NCBI RefSeq assembly: GCF_014298075.1
Contig: NZ_CP060418.1
Location: 1,116,001 to 1,180,000, forward strand
Source: Enterobacter sp. JUb54
Lineage (GTDB): Bacteria > Pseudomonadota > Gammaproteobacteria > Enterobacterales > Enterobacteriaceae
Direction: 5' to 3'
Length of the DNA: 64,000 nt
In this document: piece after piece, positions 48,512 through 57,790 of the stretch
Layout of the letters: every line of letters starts with the position of its first letter
How positions within the stretch are numbered: position 1 is the stretch's first letter
Made by a program: the position numbers and the translations under genes
The notes under the pieces: generated by a model
Database searches by the model: none
Told to the model about the DNA's origin: nothing
What the model saw: only the letters and a program-made list of their open reading frames with translations

Positions 48512-50047
48512 ATGCAAGATAAGGCCGCCTTTACACCGCCCAATATGTGGCTGGCGGTGCTCGCGCTGTCGCTGGCCACCTTTATGCAGGTGCTGGATTC
48601 CACCATCGCCAACGTGGCGTTGCCGACCATTGCCGGTAACCTTGGCGTCAGCGCCGATCAGGGCACCTGGGTCATCACCTCGTTTGCGGTGTGCAACGCC
48701 ATTGCGCTGCCGCTGACCGGTTGGTTTACGCGCCGTTTCGGCCAGCTAAAGCTGTTTCTCGGCTCGGTGATGATGTTCACTCTGACCTCGTTTCTGTGCG
48801 GCTTCGCCCACAGCATGACCGAGCTGATTATTTTCCGGGCGCTGCAGGGCTTCTTTGCCGGGCCGATGTTCCCGATGTGCCAGACGTTGCTGCTGGTGAT
48901 TTTTCCGCCGAGCAAACGCAGTATGGCGCTGGCGCTGCTGTCTATGGTCACGGTGGTGGCGCCGATTGTCGGGCCGATCACCGGCGGCTGGATCACCGAT
49001 AACTACTCCTGGCCGTGGATCTTCTATATCAACGTGCCCATCGGTATCTTCGCCACCATTGTGGTCTGGACCCAGCTGCGGGCACGCGAAGAGACCACCA
49101 GCCATGCCCCAATCGATTACATCGGTATCGGGCTGCTGGTGCTGGGGGTTGGTCTGCTGCAGGTGGTGCTGGATAAGGGCAACGATCTCGACTGGTTCGC
49201 GTCTTCGCACATCATTGTCATGTCGACGATTTCGGCTATCTCGCTGGTCTCCTTCGTGATTTGGGAGCTGGGGGAGCGCCACCCGATCGTGAACCTGCGC
49301 CTGTTTAAAGACCGCAACTTCGCCGTCGGGACTCTGGCGCTGACTCTCGGGTACGCCGCTTTCTTTGCGATCAACATTATTCTGCCGCAGTGGCTGCAAA
49401 CGCAGATGGGCTACACGGCGATTTGGGCCGGTCTGGCGGCGGCGCCGATGGGGATCCTGCCGCTGATGATGACCCCGATTATTGGCCGCTACGCCAACAA
49501 GTTCGATCTGCGGATTCTGGCTTCGCTGTCATTTTTGACCATGGGAGCATCCTGTCTGATCCGCGCGCAGTTCAATACCGATGTTGATTTCCGCACCATT
49601 GCCGAAGTGCAGCTGTTTATGGGGATCGGCGTGGCGTTTTTCTTTATGCCGATTACCACTATCGTGCTGTCGAACCTCAACGGCGCACAAGTGGCGGAAG
49701 GGTCCGGTCTGGCGACGTTTTTCCGCGTGCTGGGCGGCTCTTTTGCCTCGTCACTGACCACCTGGATCTGGTCGCGGCGCGAGGTGTTTCACCATGCCAA
49801 CCTGACCGAGAGCGTGTCGATCTATAATCCGGGAGCGGTGGAGTATGTTGAAAAAATGGGCGGGGCGACGCAGCAGCATATGGCGCTGATTGATAAAACT
49901 ATTGAGCAGCAGGCCTACATGATGTCGACCATCGACTATTTCTGGGTGTTGGGCTGGGGCTTTATGGCGTTGATTGCGGTGATCTGGTTCGCGCGTCCGC
50001 CGTTTAGCCGTGCCGGAGCGCCTGGGGCACCGTCTGCCGGTCATTAA
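48512..50047 (+). CDS. DHA2-family MFS multidrug exporter, EmrB type
   Basis: A 511-residue proton-driven exporter with about 14 helices. The DHA2 N-terminal motif LDSTIANVALPTIAGNLG, motif A-like GWFTRRFGQLKLF and motif C (VTVVAPIVGPITGGWI) are present. With the HlyD-type adaptor and TolC it would form a tripartite pump for hydrophobic drugs, uncouplers or fatty acids. The substrate cannot be read from sequence. It is last in the operon, and a 13-bp perfect hairpin ends it against the convergent fumarase. Confidence 0.92.
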   Translation: MQDKAAFTPPNMWLAVLALSLATFMQVLDSTIANVALPTIAGNLGVSADQGTWVITSFAVCNAIALPLTGWFTRRFGQLKLFLGSVMMFTLTSFLCGFAHSMTELIIFRALQGFFAGPMFPMCQTLLLVIFPPSKRSMALALLSMVTVVAPIVGPITGGWITDNYSWPWIFYINVPIGIFATIVVWTQLRAREETTSHAPIDYIGIGLLVLGVGLLQVVLDKGNDLDWFASSHIIVMSTISAISLVSFVIWELGERHPIVNLRLFKDRNFAVGTLALTLGYAAFFAINIILPQWLQTQMGYTAIWAGLAAAPMGILPLMMTPIIGRYANKFDLRILASLSFLTMGASCLIRAQFNTDVDFRTIAEVQLFMGIGVAFFFMPITTIVLSNLNGAQVAEGSGLATFFRVLGGSFASSLTTWIWSRREVFHHANLTESVSIYNPGAVEYVEKMGGATQQHMALIDKTIEQQAYMMSTIDYFWVLGWGFMALIAVIWFARPPFSRAGAPGAPSAGH

Positions 50048-50063
50048 CCGCGAAGTCACCAGG

Positions 50064-50093
50064 TTAAGGGGAAGATGACCATCTTCCCCTTAA
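50064..50093. terminator. 13-bp perfect stem-loop between the efflux operon and the second fumarase
   Basis: TTAAGGGGAAGAT (50064-50076) pairs with ATCTTCCCCTTAA (50081-50093) across a GACC loop. The A/T ends of the stem supply short U-tracts for both converging transcripts. Confidence 0.8.
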
Positions 50094-50120
50094 TTCCCGC
50101 ATTAAGACGAATTAACGCCG

Positions 50121-51770
50121 TTAGCGCTGTGCGCAACCCGCGCACTGTTTGTTCTGAATCTGCTGGAAGAAGTCGTTACCTTTGTCATCCACCAGGATGA
50201 ACGCCGGGAAGTTTTCTACTTCAATTTTCCAGATAGCTTCCATGCCCAGTTCCGGGTAGGCCACGCACTCGAGGCTCTTAATACTCTGCTGCGCCAGTAC
50301 GGCCGCCGGGCCGCCGATGCTGCCGAGGTAGAAACCGCCGTGCTGGTGGCAGGCATCGGTCACCTGCTGGCTGCGGTTGCCTTTCGCCAGCATTACCATG
50401 CTGGCGCCGTGAGACTGCAGCAGGTCGACGTAGGAATCCATCCGTCCTGCGGTGGTCGGGCCGAGAGAACCGGAAGCATATCCTTCCGGGGTTTTGGCCG
50501 GGCCAGCGTAGTAGATCGGGTGGTCTTTAACGTACTGCGGCAGCGCTTCGCCGTTATCCAGCAGCTCTTTCAACCTGGCATGCGCCATATCGCGCGCCAC
50601 GATAATCGTCCCGTTGAGGGTCAGACGGGTGGAGACCGGATGGGCAGAAAGCTGAGCCAGAATGTCGCTCATCGGCTGATTGAGATTAATACTGACGACC
50701 TTGCCTTCACCTTGCTCGCGCAATGCTTCCGGAATGTACTGGCCCGGATTGCTCTCCAGTTTTTCAATCCAGATGCCGTCGCGGTTGATTTTCGCTTTGA
50801 TATTACGGTCTGCGGAGCAGGAGACGCCCATGCCGACCGGGCAGGAGGCGCCGTGACGCGGCAGGCGGATCACCCGGATATCGTGGGCGAAGTATTTGCC
50901 GCCGAACTGCGCACCGAGGCCAAGATTCTGCGCTTCCAGCAACAGCTCTTGCTCCAGCTTAACGTCGCGGAACGCCTGACCGTGTTCGTTCCCTTCGGTC
51001 GGCAGGCCGTCGTAGTAGCGGGTCGAGGCCAGCTTGACGGTTTTCAGGGTCGATTCCGCTGAGGTTCCGCCAATCACGAAGGCGATATGGTACGGCGGGC
51101 AGGCGGCGGTACCCAGGGTGCGCATCTTCTCAACCAGGTAGTTTTTCAGCTTCGCCGGGGTGATCAGCGCTTTGGTTTCCTGATACAGATAGGTTTTATT
51201 GGCAGAGCCGCCGCCTTTCGCCATGCACAGGAACTTATACTCATCGCCGTCAACGCTGTAGAGGTCGATCTGCGCCGGCAGGTTGGTGCCGGTATTAACC
51301 TCTTTGTACATATCCAGTGCGGCATTCTGCGAGTAGCGCAGGTTATCTTCGGTATAGGTGTTGTACACGCCGCGGGCCAGCGCCGCTTCGTCACCGCCGC
51401 CGGTCCATACGCGCTGACCTTTTTTACCCATGATGATCGCGGTACCGGTATCCTGGCAGGTTGGCAGCACGCCTTTAGCGGCGATTTCCGAGTTGCGCAG
51501 GAACTGCAGGGCGACGTATTTATCGTTTTCGCTGGCCTGCGGGTCGAGCAGGATCGCCGCGACCTGGCGCTGGTGGGAAACGCGCAGCATAAAGGCCGCG
51601 TCATGGAACGCCTGCTGGGCCAGCAGGGTTAAGGCTTCAGGTTCAACCTTGAGGATCTGTTGGCCTTCAAATTCGGCCAGTGAAACATGCTCTTTGCTCA
51701 GCAGATAATAGTCAGTGTCATCTTTCGCCAGCGGAAAGGCTTCCTGATAAACAAACGGTTTAGTCGACAT
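50121..51770 (-). CDS. fumB: Second class I fumarate hydratase, FumB-like
   Basis: A 549-residue iron-sulfur fumarase, paralogous to FumA at 15.6 kb. It shares [26 protein letters not shown] and a Cys-rich tail (NKQCAGC) closer to E. coli FumB (NKQCANC) than to FumA. It is downstream of a dicarboxylate transporter, and E. coli fumB also sits with a C4-dicarboxylate carrier and near dcuSR. It would form fumarate from malate for anaerobic reduction. The start at 51770 has GGGAG upstream. Its DNA is near-identical to fumA in places, with 68 exact bases, suggesting recent duplication or gene conversion. Confidence 0.92.
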   Translation of the reverse strand: MSTKPFVYQEAFPLAKDDTDYYLLSKEHVSLAEFEGQQILKVEPEALTLLAQQAFHDAAFMLRVSHQRQVAAILLDPQASENDKYVALQFLRNSEIAAKGVLPTCQDTGTAIIMGKKGQRVWTGGGDEAALARGVYNTYTEDNLRYSQNAALDMYKEVNTGTNLPAQIDLYSVDGDEYKFLCMAKGGGSANKTYLYQETKALITPAKLKNYLVEKMRTLGTAACPPYHIAFVIGGTSAESTLKTVKLASTRYYDGLPTEGNEHGQAFRDVKLEQELLLEAQNLGLGAQFGGKYFAHDIRVIRLPRHGASCPVGMGVSCSADRNIKAKINRDGIWIEKLESNPGQYIPEALREQGEGKVVSINLNQPMSDILAQLSAHPVSTRLTLNGTIIVARDMAHARLKELLDNGEALPQYVKDHPIYYAGPAKTPEGYASGSLGPTTAGRMDSYVDLLQSHGASMVMLAKGNRSQQVTDACHQHGGFYLGSIGGPAAVLAQQSIKSLECVAYPELGMEAIWKIEVENFPAFILVDDKGNDFFQQIQNKQCAGCAQR

Positions 51771-51791
51771 TGCGTAGCTCCCTAAGAGTAA

Positions 51792-51819
51792 AACCGCCGG
51801 AGGTGAGCCCCCGGCGGTT
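51792..51819 (-). terminator. Intercistronic stem-loop between the transporter and fumarase genes
   Basis: AACCGCCGG (51792-51800) pairs with CCGGCGGTT (51811-51819). On the minus strand a TTTT run follows, so partial termination between the two genes is plausible and would lower fumarase relative to transporter messenger. Confidence 0.6.
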
Positions 51820-51824
51820 ATGAA

Positions 51825-53336
51825 TCAGAACATCATGGACATCCACGGATAGCCAATCAGCAGCAGGGCGGCCAGGAAGATGGCGCCGAAGATGGTGCCG
51901 AGGCGCCAGTAATCTTTGGTCGGCAGATAGCCGCTGCCGTAGTAAATCGGGCTTGGGCCAGTACCGTACGGGGTGATGATACCCATCACACCCAACGAGG
52001 TGACCATCAGCAGGACAAACACCTGCATGTTCATGCCCGGAATAGTGGAGGCGATAGTCAGCATCGCCGGCAGCAGTGCCGTGGTGTGGGCAGTGGTACT
52101 GGCAAACAGGTAGTGCAGCAGGTAGAACGCCAGCAGCAGTACAATCGTTGCCACCCCCGGCGAGATGCCGCTCATCAGCGCGCCGCCTTCTTTACCCAGC
52201 CAGGCGATAAACCCGGTAGAGGAGAGGCCGTCCGCCAGCGCCACCAGGGTGGCGAACCATACGAAGGTGTTCCACGCGGCTTTGTTATTGGTGATATCGC
52301 TCCAGGCCAGCACCCCGGTCCACAGCATCAGTACAATCACCAGCAGGGCGGCCAGCGCCGGTTCAATCCACTCGGCGGCGAAGATCCACATCGCCAGCGC
52401 GAAGCAGACGAACACCAGCAGCAGGATCTCATTGCGCGACAGTTTGCCCAGTTTTTCCAGTTCACGAGCGGCCCACAGCGGGACTTCGTTGTTGATTTTG
52501 ACTTCTGGTGGGTAGAACCAGTAGGCCAGCAGCGGCATGGTCAGAATCAGCAGGATCCCCAGCGGCAGGAAGGCGATAAACCAGGTGCCCCAGGAGATAT
52601 TGATGCCGACGATGCTTTTGACCAACGCCAGAGCCAGCAGGTTTGGTGCCAGCGCGGACAGGAACATCGAGCTGGTGATACAGGCGGCGGTGATCGCCAC
52701 CCACATCAGATAGGAGCCGATGCGGCGGGCGCTGGGGTCATTCGGTTTTGAACCATACAGCGGCGGCAGGTTCGCGATGATCGGGTAGATAGTCCCGCCG
52801 CTACGCGCGGTGTTGGACGGAGTAAACGGTGCCAGCAGCAGGTCTGCGAAGGTAATGGCATAACCCAGCGTCAGGCTGCGACGGCCGAGATATTTCACCA
52901 GGATCAGCGCCAGACGGCGGCCAAACTGGGTTTTATCGTAGCCCGCAGCGAACATAAAGGCGCCGAAAATCAGCCATACCGTCGAGTTACCAAAGCCGCT
53001 CACTGCCCATTTAAACGAGGCGCCGGCGAGTTTGAATTTCGGGTCGGCCAGCTGCTCCGGGGCGAACAGCAACCACTGGCTGCACAGGGCGATAACCACC
53101 ACCCCGGTAATCCCAATCACTGCCCCTGGCAGCGGTTCAAAGATCAGGCCGACGATAACGCCGACGAAGATAGCAAAGTAATGCCAGGCATACGGGGGTA
53201 ACCCCTCAGGCACGGGAACGAACAGCAGAAGGACTGCAACAATAATGGGCAGGGCCATCATCAGCAGACGGTTTTTATTTGCCGCTTTCGGACTGGCGGC
53301 ACCGGCAGGCGGTATAGTTGTCTGTTTCTCTTTCAT
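51825..53336 (-). CDS. DASS-family dicarboxylate/anion transporter (CitT/TtdT type)
   Basis: A 503-residue inner-membrane carrier of the divalent anion:Na+ symporter family, in the group that includes the E. coli exchangers CitT and TtdT. Family hallmarks are LLAPFTPSNTARSGGTIYPI and TPYGTGPSPIYYGSGYLPT. It has about 12-14 helices, and the N-terminus has a short Pro/Ala-rich cytoplasmic stretch. The neighbouring fumarase, fumarate reductase and DcuSR point to malate, fumarate or another C4-dicarboxylate, perhaps exchanged for succinate. The start at 53336 has only a weak ribosome site. It leads the leftward operon transporter-fumB. Confidence 0.88.
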   Translation of the reverse strand: MKEKQTTIPPAGAASPKAANKNRLLMMALPIIVAVLLLFVPVPEGLPPYAWHYFAIFVGVIVGLIFEPLPGAVIGITGVVVIALCSQWLLFAPEQLADPKFKLAGASFKWAVSGFGNSTVWLIFGAFMFAAGYDKTQFGRRLALILVKYLGRRSLTLGYAITFADLLLAPFTPSNTARSGGTIYPIIANLPPLYGSKPNDPSARRIGSYLMWVAITAACITSSMFLSALAPNLLALALVKSIVGINISWGTWFIAFLPLGILLILTMPLLAYWFYPPEVKINNEVPLWAARELEKLGKLSRNEILLLVFVCFALAMWIFAAEWIEPALAALLVIVLMLWTGVLAWSDITNNKAAWNTFVWFATLVALADGLSSTGFIAWLGKEGGALMSGISPGVATIVLLLAFYLLHYLFASTTAHTTALLPAMLTIASTIPGMNMQVFVLLMVTSLGVMGIITPYGTGPSPIYYGSGYLPTKDYWRLGTIFGAIFLAALLLIGYPWMSMMF

Positions 53337-53810
53337 AATGAGTATCTGCGAGTAGTTGAAAATACGGTTTAGTCACGCCATAACCATTGCTTTCTTTAAT
53401 TTCAAAAGTTTCTTTAGTTATTAATTGTTGATTCTGGTTTGGCTGCTGACGGTTATTTAACGCGTTTTGTTGGGCGTTAAATTTAATTTGTTGGTTATTT
53501 ATATATTGCGCTTTGGCGTGGCGTTGCAATTGATCGAGATCAATAAATGCTGTCTTATGAGCTGTTTTTTTATTTTCATAATAACCCTTATGGGTGAGGT
53601 GTTTATTTGTTTAAAATAACGCTTAATGTTAATTTTTTGCAGATGGCAAAAACGAGCGACACCGATTACCTGTTTATAATTATATGATTTTATTGTAATT
53701 TAAATTGTTTGTGATGTGTTCTTATTTTTAACAAACGTGTCCATTGTGTTATAGGTTTTCTGTTTTTTGTGAATGTAATATTTGCAATTAATAATACAAT
53801 GGAGGTAGTG
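53337..53810. other. AT-rich divergent regulatory region of the fumarate module
   Basis: Very AT-rich compared with the flanking genes and without a supported gene. It holds a perfect FNR box at 53530-53543. T/A-rich octamers of the kind bound by DcuR are plausible throughout but too degenerate to place. It serves both the leftward transporter-fumB and the rightward reductase-apbE operons. Confidence 0.6.
53530..53543. promoter_or_regulatory. Perfect FNR box in the fumarate-module promoter region
   Basis: TTGATCGAGATCAA matches TTGAT-N4-ATCAA at all ten consensus positions. It lies 194 bases before the transporter start and 268 bases before the 26-codon ORF, so it could activate either or both divergent promoters when oxygen is absent. 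Confidence 0.8.
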
Positions 53811-53891
53811 ATGTTATTCGGGGTATTAAATAGTTTTTTAACTAACGTAATTAGTTTGGTAACTAAAAATAGCGTTATATTATTAGCATGA
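53811..53891 (+). CDS. 26-residue hydrophobic leader-like ORF coupled to the fumarate reductase
   Basis: The ATG at 53811 follows a consensus GGAGG ribosome site with five-base spacing. The frame encodes MLFGVLNSFLTNVISLVTKN and six more residues (SVILLA), then TGA at 53889-53891. The stop overlaps an in-frame ATG (53888) of the fumarate reductase reading frame as ATGA. The peptide is hydrophobic and amphipathic. It could be a true small protein, a coupling leader or a translation sensor. I do not recognise it. Confidence 0.5.
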   Translation: MLFGVLNSFLTNVISLVTKNSVILLA

Positions 53892-53974
53892 CAACAGGAA
53901 TTAAAAAAACAGAACCAAAAACAATTCCGTCACCCAATTCTGAATTATCAATATTTAAGATCTGGAGTGTTAAT

Positions 53975-56752
53975 ATGACCAGTAACTCACGTATATTGCG
54001 TCCTTTTACCTTACCGAACGGCACTGAACTGAAAAACCGTTTGCTAATGGCACCGATGACAACCTGTACCGGCTATTTTGACGGCAGCGTCACCAGCGAA
54101 CTGGTGGAGTACTATCGTGCGCGTGCCGGCAGCATCGGGACCATTATCGTTGAGTGCTGCTTTATCGATAACTACGGCCTGGCTTTCCCGGGCGCGATTG
54201 GTATCGACAGCGATGAGAAAATCGCCGGCCTGGCTAAAATTGCGCAGGCCATCCAGGCTGAAGGGTCAAAAGCGATTCTGCAGATCTATCACGGCGGGCG
54301 CATGGTCGACCCGCAGCTGATTGGCGGTCGTCAGCCGGTGGCGCCAAGCGCGCTGGCCGCACCACGTGAAGGCGCCGCAATGCCGCGTGCGCTGAGCGCA
54401 GACGAAGTCACCGGCATGATCGGCAAGTTTGGTGACGGCGTGCGTCGGGCAATTCTGGCCGGTTTTGATGGTGTGGAAATCCACGGCGCCAACACCTACC
54501 TGATTCAGCAATTCTATTCCCCGAACTCCAACCAGCGCGATGACGAGTGGGGCGGCAGCCGCGACAATCGCGCCCGTTTCCCGCTGGCGGTGCTCGATAT
54601 CACCCGCAAAATGGCCAGCCAGTACGCCGACGACGCCTTTATTATTGGCTATCGCTTCTCGCCGGAAGAGCTTGAAGAGCCGGGCATCCGTTTTGACGAC
54701 ACCATGTATCTGCTGGAGAAGCTGGCGGCACGCGGTCTCGACTATCTGCACTTCTCGGTAGGGGCGTCGCTGCGTCCGTCTATCGTCGACACCAGCGACC
54801 CAACGCCGCTGATTGAAAAATACTGCGCGCTGCGCTCTGCAACCCTGGCGCAGATCCCGGTGATGGGAGTGGGCGGCGTGGTCAACGCGGCTGACGCCGA
54901 GCAGGGGCTGGATCACGGCTACGATCTGATCGCCGTGGGCCGCGCCTGCATCGCCTATCCGGACTGGGCGGCGCGGATTGCCGCCGACGAAAACCTCGAA
55001 CTGTTTATCGACAGCACCCAGCGTGAAGCCCTCCATATTCCGGAACCGCTGTGGCGTTTCTCGCTGGTGGAAGCGATGATCCGCGATATGAGCATGGGAG
55101 ACGCGAAATTTAAACCGGGCCTGTTCGTTGAAACCGTTCAGGACGATGCGAACGAGCTGGTGATCAACGTCAGCCTCGAAAACGACCGCATTGCCGATAT
55201 TGCCCTGGCCGCCGGTCCGACGCAGACCGTTGAGTTCACCACCAGTTTCGAAGAGATCCGTGAACGCATTCTGACCGCCAATACCCCGCACGTAGACGCC
55301 ATTTCCGGCGCCACCAGCCAGAGCGAAGCGGTGAAAAAAGCGGTATCGAAAGCGATGCTGAAATCCAGCAAAGCGCTGGCGCTGGAAGAAGGCGGTGAGG
55401 ATCTGACCCCGAAAAGCTACGACGTGGTGGTCGTGGGCAGCGGCGGCGCCGGTCTGGCCGCGGCGATTCAGGCGCACGATGAAGGCGCCAGAGTGCTGAT
55501 CGTCGAAAAAATGCCGACCATCGGCGGGAATACCATCAAGGCTTCTGCCGGGATGAACGCTGCCGAGACCCGTTTCCAGCGGGTGAAAGGGATTGAAGAC
55601 AGCAAAGAGCTGTTCTACCAGGAAACCTTAAAAGGCGGTCAGAACAAAAATAACCCGCAGCTGCTGCGTCGCTTTGTTGAAAACGCCCCGGAAGCCATCG
55701 AATGGCTGGCCCGTCGCGGGATTATGCTCAACGATATCACCACCACCGGCGGCATGAGCATCGACCGTACCCACCGTCCGCGTGACGGATCGGCGGTCGG
55801 CGGCTATCTGATCAGCGGCCTGGTGCGCAACATCAATAAACGCGGCATCGACGTGATGCTCGACACCGCGGTGGAAGAGATTCTGATGGATGGCCAGCAG
55901 GTCAGCGGCGTACGTCTGCTCAATGATGAGCAGGAGAACATCGTGGTGCAGACCCGCAGCATCGTGGTCGCCACCGGCGGCTTCAGCGCCAACAGCGCGA
56001 TGGTGGTGAAATACCGCCCGGATCTCGCCGGCTTTGTCACCACCAACCACAAAGGGGCGACCGGCGGCGGTATCGCGCTGCTGGAGCGTATCGGTGCCGG
56101 TACCGTGGATATGGGCGAAATTCAGATTCACCCGACCGTTGAGCAGAACACCTCGTACCTGATTTCCGAATCCATTCGCGGCGGCGGGGCGATTCTGGTC
56201 AATCAGCAGGGCAACCGCTTCTTCAACGAAATGTCGACCCGCGATAAAGTCTCCGCCGCGATCATAGCGCTGCCGGAACACTACGCCTACATTGTCTTCG
56301 ACGAACATGTCCGGGCCAAAAACAAAGCGGCCGACGAATATATCGCCAAAGGGCTGGTGACCAGCGCCAGCTCGCCGCGTGAACTGGCGGAGAAACTGGG
56401 GATGGATTACCATGCCTTCCTCGCCACCCTTGAGCGCTACAATGGTTATGTTGAACAGCAGCATGATCAGGAGTTTGGCCGGACCACCGCCCTGCGTGCG
56501 CCGGTTAACGAAGGGCCGTTCCACGCGATCCGTATCGCACCAGGGGTCCACCACACCATGGGCGGCGTGACCATTAACACCGACACCGCGGTACTGGACA
56601 GCGCGCATCAGCCGATTGCCGGCGCCTATGCGGCCGGTGAAGTGGTTGGCGGCATTCACGGTGGCAACCGCATCGGCGGCAACGCCGTGGCTGATATCAT
56701 TATCTTTGGCACCCTGGCGGGCCACCAGGCGGCAAAACGCGCCAGAGGCTAA
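53975..56752 (+). CDS. Soluble NADH-dependent fumarate reductase (OYE - FMN_bind - FAD_binding_2 fusion)
   Basis: A 925-residue cytoplasmic flavoenzyme. Residues about 1-380 form an Old Yellow Enzyme-type TIM barrel (QIYHGGRMVD, QFYSPNSNQRDDEWGG), expected to take electrons from NAD(P)H. Residues about 395-480 form an FMN_bind domain with the flavinylation motif DAISGAT at 441-447, Thr447 being the expected FMN attachment site. From about 482 an FAD_binding_2 fumarate-reductase domain follows (VVVGSGGAGLAAAIQA, HGGNRIGGNAVAD). A similar K. pneumoniae enzyme is described in the literature. The start at 53975 has CTGGAG; an upstream ATG at 53888 would add 29 Lys-rich residues. Confidence 0.93.
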   Translation: MTSNSRILRPFTLPNGTELKNRLLMAPMTTCTGYFDGSVTSELVEYYRARAGSIGTIIVECCFIDNYGLAFPGAIGIDSDEKIAGLAKIAQAIQAEGSKAILQIYHGGRMVDPQLIGGRQPVAPSALAAPREGAAMPRALSADEVTGMIGKFGDGVRRAILAGFDGVEIHGANTYLIQQFYSPNSNQRDDEWGGSRDNRARFPLAVLDITRKMASQYADDAFIIGYRFSPEELEEPGIRFDDTMYLLEKLAARGLDYLHFSVGASLRPSIVDTSDPTPLIEKYCALRSATLAQIPVMGVGGVVNAADAEQGLDHGYDLIAVGRACIAYPDWAARIAADENLELFIDSTQREALHIPEPLWRFSLVEAMIRDMSMGDAKFKPGLFVETVQDDANELVINVSLENDRIADIALAAGPTQTVEFTTSFEEIRERILTANTPHVDAISGATSQSEAVKKAVSKAMLKSSKALALEEGGEDLTPKSYDVVVVGSGGAGLAAAIQAHDEGARVLIVEKMPTIGGNTIKASAGMNAAETRFQRVKGIEDSKELFYQETLKGGQNKNNPQLLRRFVENAPEAIEWLARRGIMLNDITTTGGMSIDRTHRPRDGSAVGGYLISGLVRNINKRGIDVMLDTAVEEILMDGQQVSGVRLLNDEQENIVVQTRSIVVATGGFSANSAMVVKYRPDLAGFVTTNHKGATGGGIALLERIGAGTVDMGEIQIHPTVEQNTSYLISESIRGGGAILVNQQGNRFFNEMSTRDKVSAAIIALPEHYAYIVFDEHVRAKNKAADEYIAKGLVTSASSPRELAEKLGMDYHAFLATLERYNGYVEQQHDQEFGRTTALRAPVNEGPFHAIRIAPGVHHTMGGVTINTDTAVLDSAHQPIAGAYAAGEVVGGIHGGNRIGGNAVADIIIFGTLAGHQAAKRARG

Positions 56753-56768
56753 CGCTCAGTGATGACAG

Positions 56769-56784
56769 GCCGGGTTCGCCCGGC
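56769..56784 (+). terminator. Short stem-loop between the reductase and apbE
   Basis: GCCGGG, loop TTCG and CCCGGC are followed by ATTTT. The tract is short, so partial termination that leaves apbE at lower level is plausible. apbE needs only catalytic amounts. Confidence 0.5.
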
Positions 56785-56836
56785 ATTTTCCCCCGGCGGC
56801 GCGCTGCCTGCCGGGTGACACAGAGGAGCTGCAACC

Positions 56837-57790
56837 ATGTCAGGTGACCCGCGTATCTATAGCTACTCCGCCGTGCTGATGGGCTCTCCCATCCTGCTGA
56901 AACTCTTTTCCCACGATGAAGCCCTGGCCTCCCGCACTTTCCAGCTGATTAAACACTACGAAGATCTGTTCACCGTTAACCGCGCGTCGTCGCAGGTGAT
57001 GGCGATTAACCATGCCGCCGGTCGTCAGCCGGTCAGCGTCAGCCGCCCGGTTTACCAGCTGATTAAATGCGCCAAAGCCGCCAGCATGGTGCAGGAGAGT
57101 GCGTTTAATCTGGCGATCGGTCCGCTGGTGAAGCTATGGCGGATTGGCTTTCAGGGCGATCGCGTGCCGGCGGCGGACGATATCGCAGCCCGGCTGCCGC
57201 TGACCCGCCCGCAGGATGTGATCCTTGATGATGCGGCAGGTAGCGTGTTTCTCGCCCGGCACGGCATGGAGATTGACCTTGGCGCGATTGCCAAGGGCTA
57301 TATCGCCGACCGCGTTCGCGACGATCTGCAGCGACAGGGCGTGCGCGCGGCGCTGATTAATCTCGGCGGCAATGTGCACACCCTCGGCGAATGGTCGATT
57401 GGCCTGAAAAAGCCGTTTGCCCCGGCCGATACGCTGGTCGGCAGCCTCGACGTCAACGGTCAATCGGTGGTGACTTCCGGGACCTATGAGCGCTACTTCG
57501 AGCAGGACGGGCGCCGCTGGCACCATATTCTTGACCCGCGCAGCGGCTACCCGCTGGATAACGAACTGGAGAGCGTGACGATCATTTCGGACGACTCGCT
57601 CGACGGCGATATCTGGACCACCTTGATCTACGGCCTCGGGGTCGAGAAAGGCTGCGCGGCGCTGCGTCACCGTGACGATATCGAGGCGATTTTCGTCACC
57701 AAAAATCGCGAGGTGATCCTCTCATCGCAGCGCCGTTTTCGTTTCCACCTGCTGGACGATGGCTACCGGCTTATTGACTGTACTGCTTGA
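56837..57790 (+). CDS. apbE: Cytoplasmic ApbE, FAD:protein FMN transferase
   Basis: A 317-residue flavin transferase that uses FAD to attach FMN covalently to the threonine of (D/S)GAT-type motifs. Family motifs are the EIDLGAIAKGYIADRV stretch, LINLGGN and TSGTYERYF, with the metal site near DGDIWTT. There is no signal peptide or lipobox, unlike the periplasmic ApbE that serves Rnf and Nqr, so its target should be cytoplasmic. The reductase immediately upstream carries such a motif. The start at 56837 has GAGGAG. Its last 20 bases overlap the convergent dcuR end. Confidence 0.94.
   Translation: MSGDPRIYSYSAVLMGSPILLKLFSHDEALASRTFQLIKHYEDLFTVNRASSQVMAINHAAGRQPVSVSRPVYQLIKCAKAASMVQESAFNLAIGPLVKLWRIGFQGDRVPAADDIAARLPLTRPQDVILDDAAGSVFLARHGMEIDLGAIAKGYIADRVRDDLQRQGVRAALINLGGNVHTLGEWSIGLKKPFAPADTLVGSLDVNGQSVVTSGTYERYFEQDGRRWHHILDPRSGYPLDNELESVTIISDDSLDGDIWTTLIYGLGVEKGCAALRHRDDIEAIFVTKNREVILSSQRRFRFHLLDDGYRLIDCTA

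Noticed and set aside
53888-53974. Upstream ATG at 53888 as the main reductase start
   Set aside because: The 29-residue extension is AT-rich, Lys-rich and outside the OYE fold, and the ATG has no ribosome site. The start at 53975 has one. The extension is kept only as a coupling-dependent possibility.
54266-55477. Open reading frame of 403 codons on the minus strand inside the fumarate reductase
   Set aside because: It is antisense to a clear multidomain enzyme, with no ribosome site, no recognisable domain and Arg/His-rich composition.
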